From positions 1-48,410 of the forward strand of contig CADBZO010000007.1 in NCBI GenBank assembly GCA_902799185.1: DNA of 48,410 nucleotides. Direction: 5' to 3'. Shown piece after piece: positions 8,471-15,053 of the stretch. The notes under the pieces were generated by a model, which did no database searches, was not told the origin of the DNA, and saw only the letters and a list, made by a program, of their open reading frames with translations. The position numbers were made by a program, and so were the translations under genes. How positions within the stretch are numbered: position 1 is the first letter of the stretch; every line of letters begins with the position of its first letter. Source of the stretch: an uncultured Bacteroidales bacterium. Lineage in GTDB: Bacteria > Bacteroidota > Bacteroidia > Bacteroidales > Paludibacteraceae.

Positions 8471-10867
8471 ATGCGTAAGATTATTCTTAGTATATTGGTG
8501 ATGTGTGTTGCCTGCGTGAGTGCGCAGGTGACCACCTCGCCTACAGTCGTCGAACCGGGCTATACCGGTAAGATCACCATCACTTTTGACCCCAAGGGCG
8601 GCAACGGCGGTATGGCTTCCGCTACCAAGTGTTATGCCCATACGGGCTATTGTACCAAGACCCAGAACTGGCTGGGCGTGAAAGCCGACTGGCGTTCCGC
8701 TTCCGCTCCGCAGCTGACCAAGACCGCTGACGGCAAATGGCAGCTGGAGATAGATAATATGTACACCTATTATAAGATCCCTGCGGGTACGGAGGTGTAC
8801 GCGTTGGCGTTTGTGTTCAACGACGGTCCTAACGGTTCGAAGGAAGGCAAGACGGCTTCCGGCGGAGATATCTTCGTCGTGCTGGGCCAGGAGGCAACAG
8901 GCGATATATGGGCGGCTGTGGAAGGACTGACACCGACCACCAAGACGCGTCCCACCGGCGTGGACCAGGGTATCTACTACGGCTCGGACGGCACCTCGGT
9001 GACGCTCTGTACCTTTGCCGCGTCGAAGTCGGCGGCTGCCAAGAGGGTCTTCCTCATCGGAGATATGACGGACTGGAAGCTGGATGCGGCGCACCAGCTC
9101 TATAAGGACGACAAGTATTTCTGGATTACCCTCAAGGGGCTGGAGCCGGGTAAGGAATACCGCTTCCAGTATGCTGTGGAGCGCGCGGACGGCGTGAAGA
9201 AACAGATCTCCGACCTCTTCTCGGAGAAGGTCATCCACCCCGACGACCAGTGGGAGCCGCGTGCGGCGGACCCGACGCTGATCCAATATCCGCTGCAAGG
9301 GGCGGACGGAGGTTATGTGACGGTTATACAGACCAACAAACCGGCTTACCGGTGGTCGGACGCCACGCTGAACTTCAAGCGCCCGGACAAGAACAACCTC
9401 GTCATCTACGAGCTCTGGGTCTATGACTACACCGCCAAACGTACACTGGAGGGTGTGCGCGGGCGTCTGGATTATATCCAGCAGCTGGGTGTGAATGCCA
9501 TCGAGCTGATGCCGATTTGTGAGTTTGACGGCAACTATAACTGGGGCTACTCGCCCAACCACTATTTCGCGCCGGACCGCGCCTACGGATCGGAGAACGA
9601 CATCAAGGCTTTCATCGACGACTGCCATCAGCGCGGCATAGCGGTTATCCTGGATATGGTCTTCAACCACGCTACGGGGCTGAACCCGATGAACAAACTC
9701 TACCCGTACGGCACGGATCTGAAGAACAACCCCTGGTTCAACGTCACGGCGCCGCATAGCGACAATGTCTATGAGGACTGGAACCATGACTTCGAGCCGG
9801 CGCAGAAGATGTTCAAGCGCGCCATACAATACTGGCTCACGGAGTACAAGGTGGACGGTTTCCGTTTTGACCTGAGCCACGGCTTCTGCGGTACGACCAA
9901 GAACTCGGTGACCCACCTCAAGGACTACTACAACAACGCCCTGAAGGCTGTCTCTCCTACCGCCTATATGATCTGCGAGCACTGGGGAGACCAGATGGGC
10001 TCCGAGCGCCCGCAACTCATCAACGAAGGTATGCTCTGCTGGAACAACACCACCAATGCCTATTGCCAGACGGCGATGGGGTGGCTCAAAGAAGGCGATG
10101 CTTTCACGGAAGCGAACAAAGACGGCTATGTCTCTTATTGCGAGAGCCACGACGAGGAGCGTATGCAGTACAAGTGTAAGATGTGGGGCAACGGCACCAT
10201 CAAAACCGACCTGGCAACCCGTATAGCCCGCGTGCCGGAGAACGTGGCGATGAACGTGCTGCTCAACGGCTCGCATATGCTCTGGCAGTTCGAGGAGATA
10301 GGATATGACTTCTCTATCAACTGCGAGGCGGCGCATCCGAACGCAGGCGACAAGAGCGGCGACGACCAGTACCGCTGTAATATCAAACCCCGTCCCGAGG
10401 CAGCCGGTTATTTCAAAGACCCTGCCCGCGTAGCCGCTTATACCAAATGCGCCCAGGCTATCCGGCTCCGTACGAAGATCATGCCGGAGGTCTTTGCCGG
10501 CAACCCGACGGATGCCAAACTGGGGTCGGGGCAGAAAGTGCGCTACGTACAATGGGGCAGCAACGTCTATGTAGTAGCCAATTTTGATATCGCCGCGCAG
10601 AGCGCTACACTGCCTTCCGGCACCTGGTATGACTACTATGACGGCGGCACCAAGTCCGGCTCGCTCACCCTCCAGCCGGGCGAGCTGAAGATCTTCACGG
10701 GCAAGAAGGTGGACCTGCCGGCTATCAATACCGACCTGGAGAGTATGTTGCCGATAGAGACGGTCACCGCCACACCCGCAAGAGGTACCAAGATCCTCCG
10801 CGACGGACAGATTTATATTCTCCGCGGCGATAAAATATACACAATTACCGGCGCATTGGTGAAATAA
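8471..10867 (+). CDS. Secreted GH13 glucan hydrolase/branching-type enzyme with N-terminal E-set domain (amylase D)
   Basis: 798 aa. Start at ATG 8471 (MRKIILSILVMCVACVSAQ signal peptide); the TTG six bases upstream lies in the repeat. An early module (about 25-180) is followed by a CBM48/E-set-like domain (about 190-250, RVFLIGDMTDWKLD ... KEYRFQYAVE) and GH13. The lead-in VIYELWVYDYT and GYSPNHYFAPDRAYG are typical of the pullulanase/branching/isoamylase side of GH13, unlike the three amylases upstream. Catalytic blocks: DMVFNHA, DGFRFDLSHG (D467), ICEHW (E503) and ESHDEE (D561). The tail ILRDGQIYILRGDKIYTITG is shared. Exact specificity (alpha-1,4, alpha-1,6 or transglycosylation) cannot be read. 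As the only E-set member it may attack branched products of the other three. Confidence 0.87.
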   Translation: MRKIILSILVMCVACVSAQVTTSPTVVEPGYTGKITITFDPKGGNGGMASATKCYAHTGYCTKTQNWLGVKADWRSASAPQLTKTADGKWQLEIDNMYTYYKIPAGTEVYALAFVFNDGPNGSKEGKTASGGDIFVVLGQEATGDIWAAVEGLTPTTKTRPTGVDQGIYYGSDGTSVTLCTFAASKSAAAKRVFLIGDMTDWKLDAAHQLYKDDKYFWITLKGLEPGKEYRFQYAVERADGVKKQISDLFSEKVIHPDDQWEPRAADPTLIQYPLQGADGGYVTVIQTNKPAYRWSDATLNFKRPDKNNLVIYELWVYDYTAKRTLEGVRGRLDYIQQLGVNAIELMPICEFDGNYNWGYSPNHYFAPDRAYGSENDIKAFIDDCHQRGIAVILDMVFNHATGLNPMNKLYPYGTDLKNNPWFNVTAPHSDNVYEDWNHDFEPAQKMFKRAIQYWLTEYKVDGFRFDLSHGFCGTTKNSVTHLKDYYNNALKAVSPTAYMICEHWGDQMGSERPQLINEGMLCWNNTTNAYCQTAMGWLKEGDAFTEANKDGYVSYCESHDEERMQYKCKMWGNGTIKTDLATRIARVPENVAMNVLLNGSHMLWQFEEIGYDFSINCEAAHPNAGDKSGDDQYRCNIKPRPEAAGYFKDPARVAAYTKCAQAIRLRTKIMPEVFAGNPTDAKLGSGQKVRYVQWGSNVYVVANFDIAAQSATLPSGTWYDYYDGGTKSGSLTLQPGELKIFTGKKVDLPAINTDLESMLPIETVTATPARGTKILRDGQIYILRGDKIYTITGALVK

Positions 10868-10892
10868 TCATTATTCATTATTCATTATTCAT
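10865..10892 (+). repeat. Stop-anchored heptad array (TATTCAT)
   Basis: Four 7-bp units (TAATCAT then TATTCAT x3) start at the TAA stop of amylase D and run to within 8 bp of the GTG start of the kinase gene. The unit differs from the one before amylase D. Confidence 0.85.
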
Positions 10893-10899
10893 TACTCTC

Positions 10900-11544
10900 G
10901 TGTATATAGCCATAGCAGGAAATATCGGTGCCGGGAAGACGACGCTGACCAAGATGTTGGCGAGGTATTACGGATGGGAGCCGCGGTTTGAATCCGTGAG
11001 CTTCAATCCGTACCTGGAGGATTACTACGGCGATATCAACCGCTGGGCGTTCTGTCTGGAGACCTATTTCCTCAAAGAGCGGTTCAAGGATATGCTGGCG
11101 GTGCAGCGCGCCACGCACACCATCGTCCAGGACCGCTCGATCTTCGAGGGCGTCTATGTCTTCGTCCGTAACAACTACGAGCGGGGAGACCTCTCCAAAA
11201 GGGACTACGAGACTTTCATGGAGCTCTTCGACCTGATGAAAGGGCAGATGAAAATGCCGGATATGATGATCTACCTCCGTAAGTCCGTGCCCGCTCTCGT
11301 GGCGCAGATACAACGCCGCGGACGAGAGTACGAGCAGACGATGCAGATTGACTACCTGACCGACCTCAATGAGAAATACGAGGATTTCATCTTCCGCCGG
11401 TACGAAGGCCGCGTGCTCGTCATTGAGTCCGACGGAATGGATTTTGAGAACAACCCCGCCGATTTCCGCAAGGTCATCGACAAGGTGGACGCCGAGCTTT
11501 TCGGCCTCTTCAGCGAACATAACTGGTCAAACAATACAAAATAA
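10900..11544 (+). CDS. Deoxynucleoside kinase (dNK1)
   Basis: 214 aa; deoxyribonucleoside kinase family, which phosphorylates salvaged deoxynucleosides using ATP in the cytoplasm. The start is GTG at 10900, placing the Walker A loop GNIGAGKTT at residues 7-15, as usual for the family. The DRS-type motif (VQDRSIFEG, near residue 76) and a lid-like RRGREYEQ stretch (near 132) are visible. It is directly followed by a close paralogue, an arrangement reminiscent of paired dGK/dAK subunits in lactobacilli; substrate preference cannot be read from sequence. It probably lies downstream of the amylase genes only by position. Confidence 0.87.
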   Translation: MYIAIAGNIGAGKTTLTKMLARYYGWEPRFESVSFNPYLEDYYGDINRWAFCLETYFLKERFKDMLAVQRATHTIVQDRSIFEGVYVFVRNNYERGDLSKRDYETFMELFDLMKGQMKMPDMMIYLRKSVPALVAQIQRRGREYEQTMQIDYLTDLNEKYEDFIFRRYEGRVLVIESDGMDFENNPADFRKVIDKVDAELFGLFSEHNWSNNTK

Positions 11545-11578
11545 CTTAATCCCTTGACGAGGGGGCTTGAACAAGAAA

Positions 11579-11651
11579 GTCTTTCAGCGCAGCGGTCTTT
11601 CAGTGAAACGGTCTTTTAGCGCAGCGGTCTTTCAGTCCGCAGGACGGTCTT
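11579..11651 (+). repeat. 16-bp tandem repeat between the kinase genes
   Basis: Three 16-bp units beginning GTCTTTCAG / GTCTTTTAG and ending in GCGCAGCG or TGAAACG (11579, 11595, 11611), then a 20-bp variant (11627) and a partial unit. It occupies most of the intergenic spacer. No coding capacity is apparent. Confidence 0.8.
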
Positions 11652-11670
11652 GTTCGGCGACTCGCCGAAC
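11652..11670 (+). other. Palindrome before dNK2
   Basis: GTTCGGCGA C TCGCCGAAC is a perfect inverted repeat around one base, ending 3 bp before the dNK2 ATG. As RNA it would form a GC-rich hairpin right at the start codon and could limit initiation. No T-run follows, so it is not an obvious terminator. Confidence 0.6.
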
Positions 11671-11673
11671 AAT

Positions 11674-12321
11674 ATGCATATTGCTGTAGCAGGAAACATC
11701 GGGTGCGGTAAAACCACCCTTACCAACATGTTGGCCAAACATTATGGCTGGGAACCCCGTTTCGAGTCTGTAGAGTACAACCCCTATCTGGAGGATTTCT
11801 ATGCCGATATGGCGCGGTGGTCCTTCAACCTCCAGATCTATTTCCTCAACAAGCGTTTCAAGGACGTGGTGGAGATAGGCCGCTCGGACAAGTATATCAT
11901 CCAGGACCGCACCATCTACGAGGACGCGCGTATCTTCGCTCCCAACCTGCATGACCAGGGGATGATGTCAGACCGCGATTTTGACAACTACCGCGACCTC
12001 TTTGACCTGATGACCTCGCTCGTGAAGATGCCGGACCTCCTCATCTATGTCCGTGCCTCCGTGCCTACGCTCGTGGCGCAGATACAGAAACGCGCACGAG
12101 GGTACGAGCAGCAGATGAAACTCGATTACCTGCAAGGACTGAACGACAAATACGAGGCCTGGATCAAGGACTACAAGGGCAAACTGCTCATCGTGGAGGG
12201 CGACAAGATCAAGTTCGGAGACAACCCGGAGGACTTCCGATGGGTAACCGACCGTATCGACGCGGAGCTCTTCGGTCTCTTCCCCTTCGAGGTGGAGGAA
12301 AAGACCGGAAAAGAGATATGA
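11674..12321 (+). CDS. Deoxynucleoside kinase (dNK2)
   Basis: 215 aa, paralogue of dNK1. ATG 11674 is chosen so that the Walker A GNIGCGKTT falls at residues 7-15; the longer frame from 11650 would add residues read through a palindrome. The QDRTIYED motif replaces the usual DRS with DRT. Both copies share GWEPRFESV, NPYLEDFY/YY and the C-terminal DAELFGLF. The pair may form a heterodimer with divided purine specificity, by analogy with lactobacillar dGK/dAK; that is inference. No terminator directly follows; a promoter for a separate small transcript begins 44 bp downstream. Confidence 0.87.
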   Translation: MHIAVAGNIGCGKTTLTNMLAKHYGWEPRFESVEYNPYLEDFYADMARWSFNLQIYFLNKRFKDVVEIGRSDKYIIQDRTIYEDARIFAPNLHDQGMMSDRDFDNYRDLFDLMTSLVKMPDLLIYVRASVPTLVAQIQKRARGYEQQMKLDYLQGLNDKYEAWIKDYKGKLLIVEGDKIKFGDNPEDFRWVTDRIDAELFGLFPFEVEEKTGKEI

Positions 12322-12364
12322 CGGCAGACAAAATGAACTTTTTTGTGCGTTTTTTGCAAAAAAG

Positions 12365-12396
12365 TTTGGTCATTTGAAAAAATAAGTGTAACTTTG
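12365..12396 (+). promoter_or_regulatory. Promoter with no protein gene downstream
   Basis: TTTG 12365-12368, exactly 20 bp, then TAACTTTG 12389-12396. The element resembles the tRNA operon promoter at 24905 (TTTGGTCAT start). The next clear CDS begins over 330 bp away and has its own promoter, so this one likely drives the small transcript described next. Confidence 0.7.
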
Positions 12397-12402
12397 TACC
12401 CA

Positions 12403-12566
12403 AATTGACCAATGCATTGCATTTTGCAGCAACTAACACCAAAATGAAAAATCTAATGTCCAATTTTACCCCCCCCCGTCTGGCGGAATGTCGTAAATAG
12501 CGGTAGGGTAGAGTTTGGCAACGCGTTAGGCGGTGCGTGATTTTCATGTCACGTACTGCCTTTTTT
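12403..12566 (+). ncRNA. Candidate small RNA of about 165 nt
   Basis: Bounded by a good promoter (12365-12396) and a strong intrinsic terminator: a 13-bp stem, 12528-12540 with 12549-12561 (three G-T pairs), followed by six Ts (12561-12566). Inside is a run of nine Cs (12469-12477). A 17-codon reading frame starts at 12444 (MKNLMSN...) and passes through the C-run to a TAA, so a leader-peptide message is an alternative. I recognise no known RNA family (not SRP, tmRNA or RNase P by eye). The transcript start is estimated as ~7 nt past the -7 box. Confidence 0.5.
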
Positions 12567-12583
12567 GTGTATCATAGTGCCCC

Positions 12584-12620
12584 GCCTCAGGGCTTAAAAC
12601 AGAGGCAAAACGATCTTTGA
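12584..12620 (+). repeat. TA-cassette leader element, copy 1
   Basis: Contains CTCAGGGCTTAAAAC, then GAGGCAAAACGATCTTTGA. A closely similar block with the same word order occurs at 14161-14195, upstream of an unrelated toxin-antitoxin pair. Both lie about 35-55 bp before a TTTG / TAnnTTTG promoter. Confidence 0.65.
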
Positions 12621-12674
12621 CATACTGATATTACTGTAAAAAACAGGCAAAAAAGAAAGATTTTTGTGTAAATG

Positions 12675-12706
12675 TTTGCGTATGTCATGAAAAAGTAGTA
12701 CTTTTG
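12675..12706 (+). promoter_or_regulatory. Promoter for the ParE-type TA module
   Basis: TTTG 12675-12678, a 20-bp spacer (CGTATGTCATGAAAAAGTAG), then TACTTTTG 12699-12706. The antitoxin ATG lies 26 bp downstream. Confidence 0.75.
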
Positions 12707-12732
12707 CGTCGCAAACGCAAAATGATACAACT

Positions 12733-12987
12733 ATGGCACAAGAAACATTAAAAAGTCTCATCGCTGTCATCATGACGCTATCTGTGCAAGAGCAAGAACA
12801 AGTGATAGCAGAGCTGCAAGCTAATGTGCGGCAGATAAACCATGTAGATGAGTCTATCCGTCAGCAACTGATTGCCGGTGCAGAAGAGGGCATCGCTGAG
12901 ATTCAACGGGGCGAGTACTATACGAATGACGAGGTGCTCGAGAGGATGAATCAACGTCTGGAGCATAAATACGCAGTTGCTGTATGA
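12733..12987 (+). CDS. Putative antitoxin of a ParE/RelE-type module
   Basis: 84 aa, small and polar with a Gln/Glu-rich helix (LSVQEQEQVIAELQANVRQI) and a C-terminal segment (YTNDEVLERMNQRL) of the kind that wraps toxins in such modules. I do not recognise a DNA-binding fold with certainty. The call rests mostly on context: it overlaps the toxin gene by 4 bp (ATGA), antitoxin first, under its own promoter. Such antitoxins normally neutralise the toxin and repress the operon. Confidence 0.75.
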   Translation: MAQETLKSLIAVIMTLSVQEQEQVIAELQANVRQINHVDESIRQQLIAGAEEGIAEIQRGEYYTNDEVLERMNQRLEHKYAVAV

Positions 12988-13304
12988 GTGAGAAGATAGT
13001 TTGGTCGGATAGAGCTGAGAGAGCATATGGTCAGATAATTGACTATGTGGCTGATGAATTTGGAGCTACTCGTGCTAAACGATATATGAAAGAGGTTTAT
13101 GAGACCGTTGACAAGTTGCCGGAGAACCCCAAGATGGGTCAGATAGAACCCTTATTAGAAGGTAGCCGATATGAGTTTCGCCGATTGATAATAGGTCATT
13201 TGACAAAAATCATCTACCGAGTATCAGAGGAGCACATTGAGATTGCAGATGTTTGGGATACGCGTAAGAGCCCCGAAGAACTCGTAGCGCGTTTCAAGGA
13301 ATAA
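12984..13304 (+). CDS. ParE/RelE-family toxin
   Basis: 106 aa. The typical fold markers of the ParE/RelE superfamily are visible: an N-terminal WSDRAERAYGQIIDYV helix pair, then PKMGQIEPLL, YEFRRLIIG, KIIYRV and a final strand IEIADVWDTRKSP. ParE-like members act on gyrase and RelE-like members cut mRNA at the ribosome; which applies cannot be decided here. It is translationally coupled to the antitoxin through ATGA and followed by a terminator. Confidence 0.85.
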   Translation: MSEKIVWSDRAERAYGQIIDYVADEFGATRAKRYMKEVYETVDKLPENPKMGQIEPLLEGSRYEFRRLIIGHLTKIIYRVSEEHIEIADVWDTRKSPEELVARFKE

Positions 13305-13330
13305 TCTCCTAACGCATATTTCTATTTTGC

Positions 13331-13364
13331 CTGACATGAGAGAAATCTCGTGTCTTGCTTTTTT
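13331..13364 (+). terminator. Terminator of the ParE-type module
   Basis: The stem GACATGAGA / TCTCGTGTC (13333-13341 with 13346-13354, one G-T pair) is followed by TTGCTTTTTT. The CTGACA...CGTGTC design recurs in the terminator of the PIN module at 14933. Confidence 0.8.
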
Positions 13365-13385
13365 ATGTATATCAGTATGATTAAA

Positions 13386-13406
13386 AGTGCAAAAGTGCAA
13401 AGCAAA
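13386..13406 (+). repeat. AGTGCA spacer repeat, copy A
   Basis: AGTGCAAAAGTGCAAAGCAA; the same words recur at 14096-14131 and 14994-15026, always in the same orientation and between cassettes of unrelated genes. Confidence 0.75.
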
Positions 13407-13418
13407 TTTTTGATAAAG

Positions 13419-13468
13419 CCTAGGTAGTCCTAGGTAGACCTAAGAAGACCTAGGTAGTCCTAGGAGAA
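13419..13468 (+). repeat. 10-bp CCTAGGTAGT array upstream of the four-helix gene
   Basis: Five 10-bp units: CCTAGGTAGT, CCTAGGTAGA, CCTAAGAAGA, CCTAGGTAGT, CCTAGGAGAA. It ends 8 bp before the ATG. A second 10-bp CTAG array follows the same gene. Confidence 0.85.
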
Positions 13469-13476
13469 AAAAAACA

Positions 13477-14049
13477 ATGAGCAATAGAGATACACATTAT
13501 TTCGTGCAGAGCGTGCCGAACTACAAAGACCTGCTGTTCTTTCGCAAGTCGGTAGCGCTGTATGATGTGACTTTTGCTTTTTGTGAGCGCTACCTGACGA
13601 AAGGCGATCGGACCATCGACCAGATGGTACAAGCTGCACGAAGCGGCAAGCAGAATATCATCGAGGGGTCGGAAGCGGCTCCGACATCGAGCGAGACGGA
13701 GATCAAGTTGCTCAATGTGGCTCGTGCGAGTTTGAAGGAGTTGCAAGCCGATTACGAGGACTACTTGCGCGCAAGAAAGATGACGATGTGGGATGAGAAG
13801 CATGCGCGATATGAAGGATTGCGGAAGTACTGCCGAGAGACGAATGACAGCGAGGCGTATATGAAGCAGATCGAGAAGATGAATGATGAGGAGATAGCGA
13901 ACATGGCGATCACGATGTGCCACCAGGTGGATGTAATGATGACGAAGTACATCGGAGTCAAAGAGCGGGAGTTTGTAGAGAATGGCGGTATCCGCGAAGC
14001 CATGACACGTGCCCGCCTCCAATACCGCAACGACCACCCGGAGAAATAG
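13477..14049 (+). CDS. Four-helix-bundle protein (23S rRNA intervening-sequence / Avd-like family)
   Basis: 190 aa, almost entirely predicted helix. The core LLFFRKSVALYDVTFAFCER (near residue 19) and MVQAARSGKQNIIEGSEA (near 50) are diagnostic for the four-helix-bundle family that includes proteins of 23S rRNA intervening sequences and the Avd accessory protein of diversity-generating retroelements. The C-terminal part (GGIREAMTRAR) fits the suffix-domain subgroup common in Bacteroidetes. Molecular function of this subgroup is unknown. No reverse transcriptase or variable repeat is nearby, so a DGR is not supported. A paralogue lies at 47479-48039. Both copies have CTAG-rich short tandem arrays on both sides. 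Confidence 0.8.
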   Translation: MSNRDTHYFVQSVPNYKDLLFFRKSVALYDVTFAFCERYLTKGDRTIDQMVQAARSGKQNIIEGSEAAPTSSETEIKLLNVARASLKELQADYEDYLRARKMTMWDEKHARYEGLRKYCRETNDSEAYMKQIEKMNDEEIANMAITMCHQVDVMMTKYIGVKEREFVENGGIREAMTRARLQYRNDHPEK

Positions 14050-14088
14050 TTAGACCTAGTTCTCCCTAGTTCTCCCTAGTTAGACCTA
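14047..14088 (+). repeat. Stop-anchored 10-bp TAG array downstream of the four-helix gene
   Basis: Units TAGTTAGACC, TAGTTCTCCC, TAGTTCTCCC, TAGTTAGACC. The first TAG is the stop codon of the gene. The period is the same as in the upstream array but the unit differs. Confidence 0.87.
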
Positions 14089-14095
14089 GAAAAAG

Positions 14096-14131
14096 AAAGT
14101 GCAAAAAGTGCAGAAAGTGCAAAGCAAAAAA
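14096..14131 (+). repeat. AGTGCA spacer repeat, copy B
   Basis: AAAGTGCAAAAAGTGC, then AGAAAGTGCAAAGCAAAAAA. Its end is identical to copy C at 14994-15026. Confidence 0.75.
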
Positions 14132-14160
14132 TAAGATAAAAAGATAAGAGAGATGGCCGA

Positions 14161-14195
14161 GTCTCAGGCATAAAAGGAGGCAAAAAGATCTTTGA
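14161..14195 (+). repeat. TA-cassette leader element, copy 2
   Basis: CTCAGGCATAAAAG, then GAGGCAAAAAGATCTTTGA, paralleling copy 1 at 12584-12620. It precedes the PIN module promoter by 35 bp. Confidence 0.65.
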
Positions 14196-14230
14196 TTTAT
14201 TGAAAAAGACTGAAAAAATGTAGGCAAGTC

Positions 14231-14261
14231 TTGCATATGTCGTAAAAAAGCAGTACCTTTG
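14231..14261 (+). promoter_or_regulatory. Promoter for the PIN-type TA module
   Basis: TTG 14231-14233, a 20-bp spacer (CATATGTCGTAAAAAAGCAG), then TACCTTTG 14254-14261; the antitoxin ATG is 29 bp downstream. Nearly identical to the promoters at 1231 and 23479. Confidence 0.8.
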
Positions 14262-14290
14262 CAGCAACAAAGGTAAAACAACAACGATAT

Positions 14291-14485
14291 ATGGAAGATG
14301 TAGTATTAAAAATGCCGACCACAGACGTAGCGCTGATAATGCAGTTTGCAAGTCGTATGGGGTGGACGATAGAGAGTCGTCGCAACCCTGTAGCGCGTTT
14401 CATTGAGGCGTGCTCCAGAAACAATGCCGCGCTGACCGATGAAGAAATCCAAGCAGAGGTAAATGCCGTTCGATATAACAAGTAA
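14291..14485 (+). CDS. Putative antitoxin of the PIN module
   Basis: 64 aa. Small, with FASRMGWTIESR and a C-terminal helical stretch (ALTDEEIQAEVNAVRY). It is the first gene of the pair and its stop codon lies one base before the toxin ATG, so the two are probably translationally coupled. Identification as antitoxin rests on size, order and partner; the family is not recognised with certainty. Confidence 0.75.
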   Translation: MEDVVLKMPTTDVALIMQFASRMGWTIESRRNPVARFIEACSRNNAALTDEEIQAEVNAVRYNK

Positions 14486-14486
14486 T

Positions 14487-14903
14487 ATGAACGTCATATT
14501 AGATACCAATATTTGGATTTCCTTCCTGTTCGGGAAGCAGTTGCAGAGTGTTGCATCTGTATTTGACAATGCGAACATTAAGGTTTATGTGTCTCCAGAG
14601 CAAGTAACGGAGATACAATCCGTATTGTCTCGTCCCAAGATTCGCGAACATATATCCCATGAGTCGATAGAAACAATGTGGGAGTTAATGCGCACACGAT
14701 GCTATCCAATTGAGGACTATCCCGCGGTTGAATCATCTATCCGCGATGTCAAGGATGCATATCTGCTGGCTATGGCAGAAGCCATACCAGCGAGTGTGAT
14801 AGTAACCGGAGATAAGGATTTGCTGGTGCTTAAACAGCATAAAGAGACAGCAATAATGACCTATCAAGAGTTCTTGGTATTATTGTCCGAAATTAGACTT
14901 TAG
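14487..14903 (+). CDS. PIN-domain toxin (ribonuclease)
   Basis: 138 aa with start ATG 14487, giving the canonical N-terminus MNVILDTNIWISFLFG. PIN domains are Mg-dependent RNases; the acidic residues are visible as D6 in LDTN, E in SPEQVTEIQ, D in VKDAYLLAMA and D in VTGDKDLL. The pattern fits the PIN-family toxin group common in Bacteroidetes and cyanobacteria. An upstream in-frame ATG at 14463 would overlap the antitoxin by 23 bp and displace the motif from the N-terminus. A terminator follows. Confidence 0.87.
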   Translation: MNVILDTNIWISFLFGKQLQSVASVFDNANIKVYVSPEQVTEIQSVLSRPKIREHISHESIETMWELMRTRCYPIEDYPAVESSIRDVKDAYLLAMAEAIPASVIVTGDKDLLVLKQHKETAIMTYQEFLVLLSEIRL

Positions 14904-14932
14904 GTGTAATATTCCTACATTTATAAATTCAG

Positions 14933-14967
14933 TCTGACACGTTACGAAAGTTTCGTGTCAGTTTTTA
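14933..14967 (+). terminator. Terminator of the PIN module
   Basis: Perfect 8-bp stem CTGACACG / CGTGTCAG (14933-14940, 14953-14960) followed by TTTTTATT. The stem resembles the terminator at 13331 although the genes are unrelated. Confidence 0.85.
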
Positions 14968-14993
14968 TTGTAGTCTTTTTCAATATAATCAAG

Positions 14994-15026
14994 AGTGCAA
15001 AAGTGCAGAAAGTGCAAAGCAAAAAA
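14994..15026 (+). repeat. AGTGCA spacer repeat, copy C
   Basis: AGTGCAAAAGTGCAG, then AAAGTGCAAAGCAAAAAA. It lies between the PIN module terminator and the AT-rich operon, in the same orientation as copies A and B. Confidence 0.75.
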
Positions 15027-15053
15027 CGAATAATAACATAAAATCAAAATATT

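Noticed and set aside
6194-10552. Very long minus-strand open frame (1452 codons) opposite the amylases
   Set aside because: Mirror of plus-strand genes with clear catalytic motifs; the translation is low-complexity (Val/Arg/His-rich) and has no recognisable domain. Codon bias of the real genes leaves the antisense frame open.
13477-14049. Diversity-generating retroelement suggested by the Avd-like protein
   Set aside because: No reverse transcriptase, template repeat or variable repeat pair seen in the window; the 47479 paralogue also lacks them.
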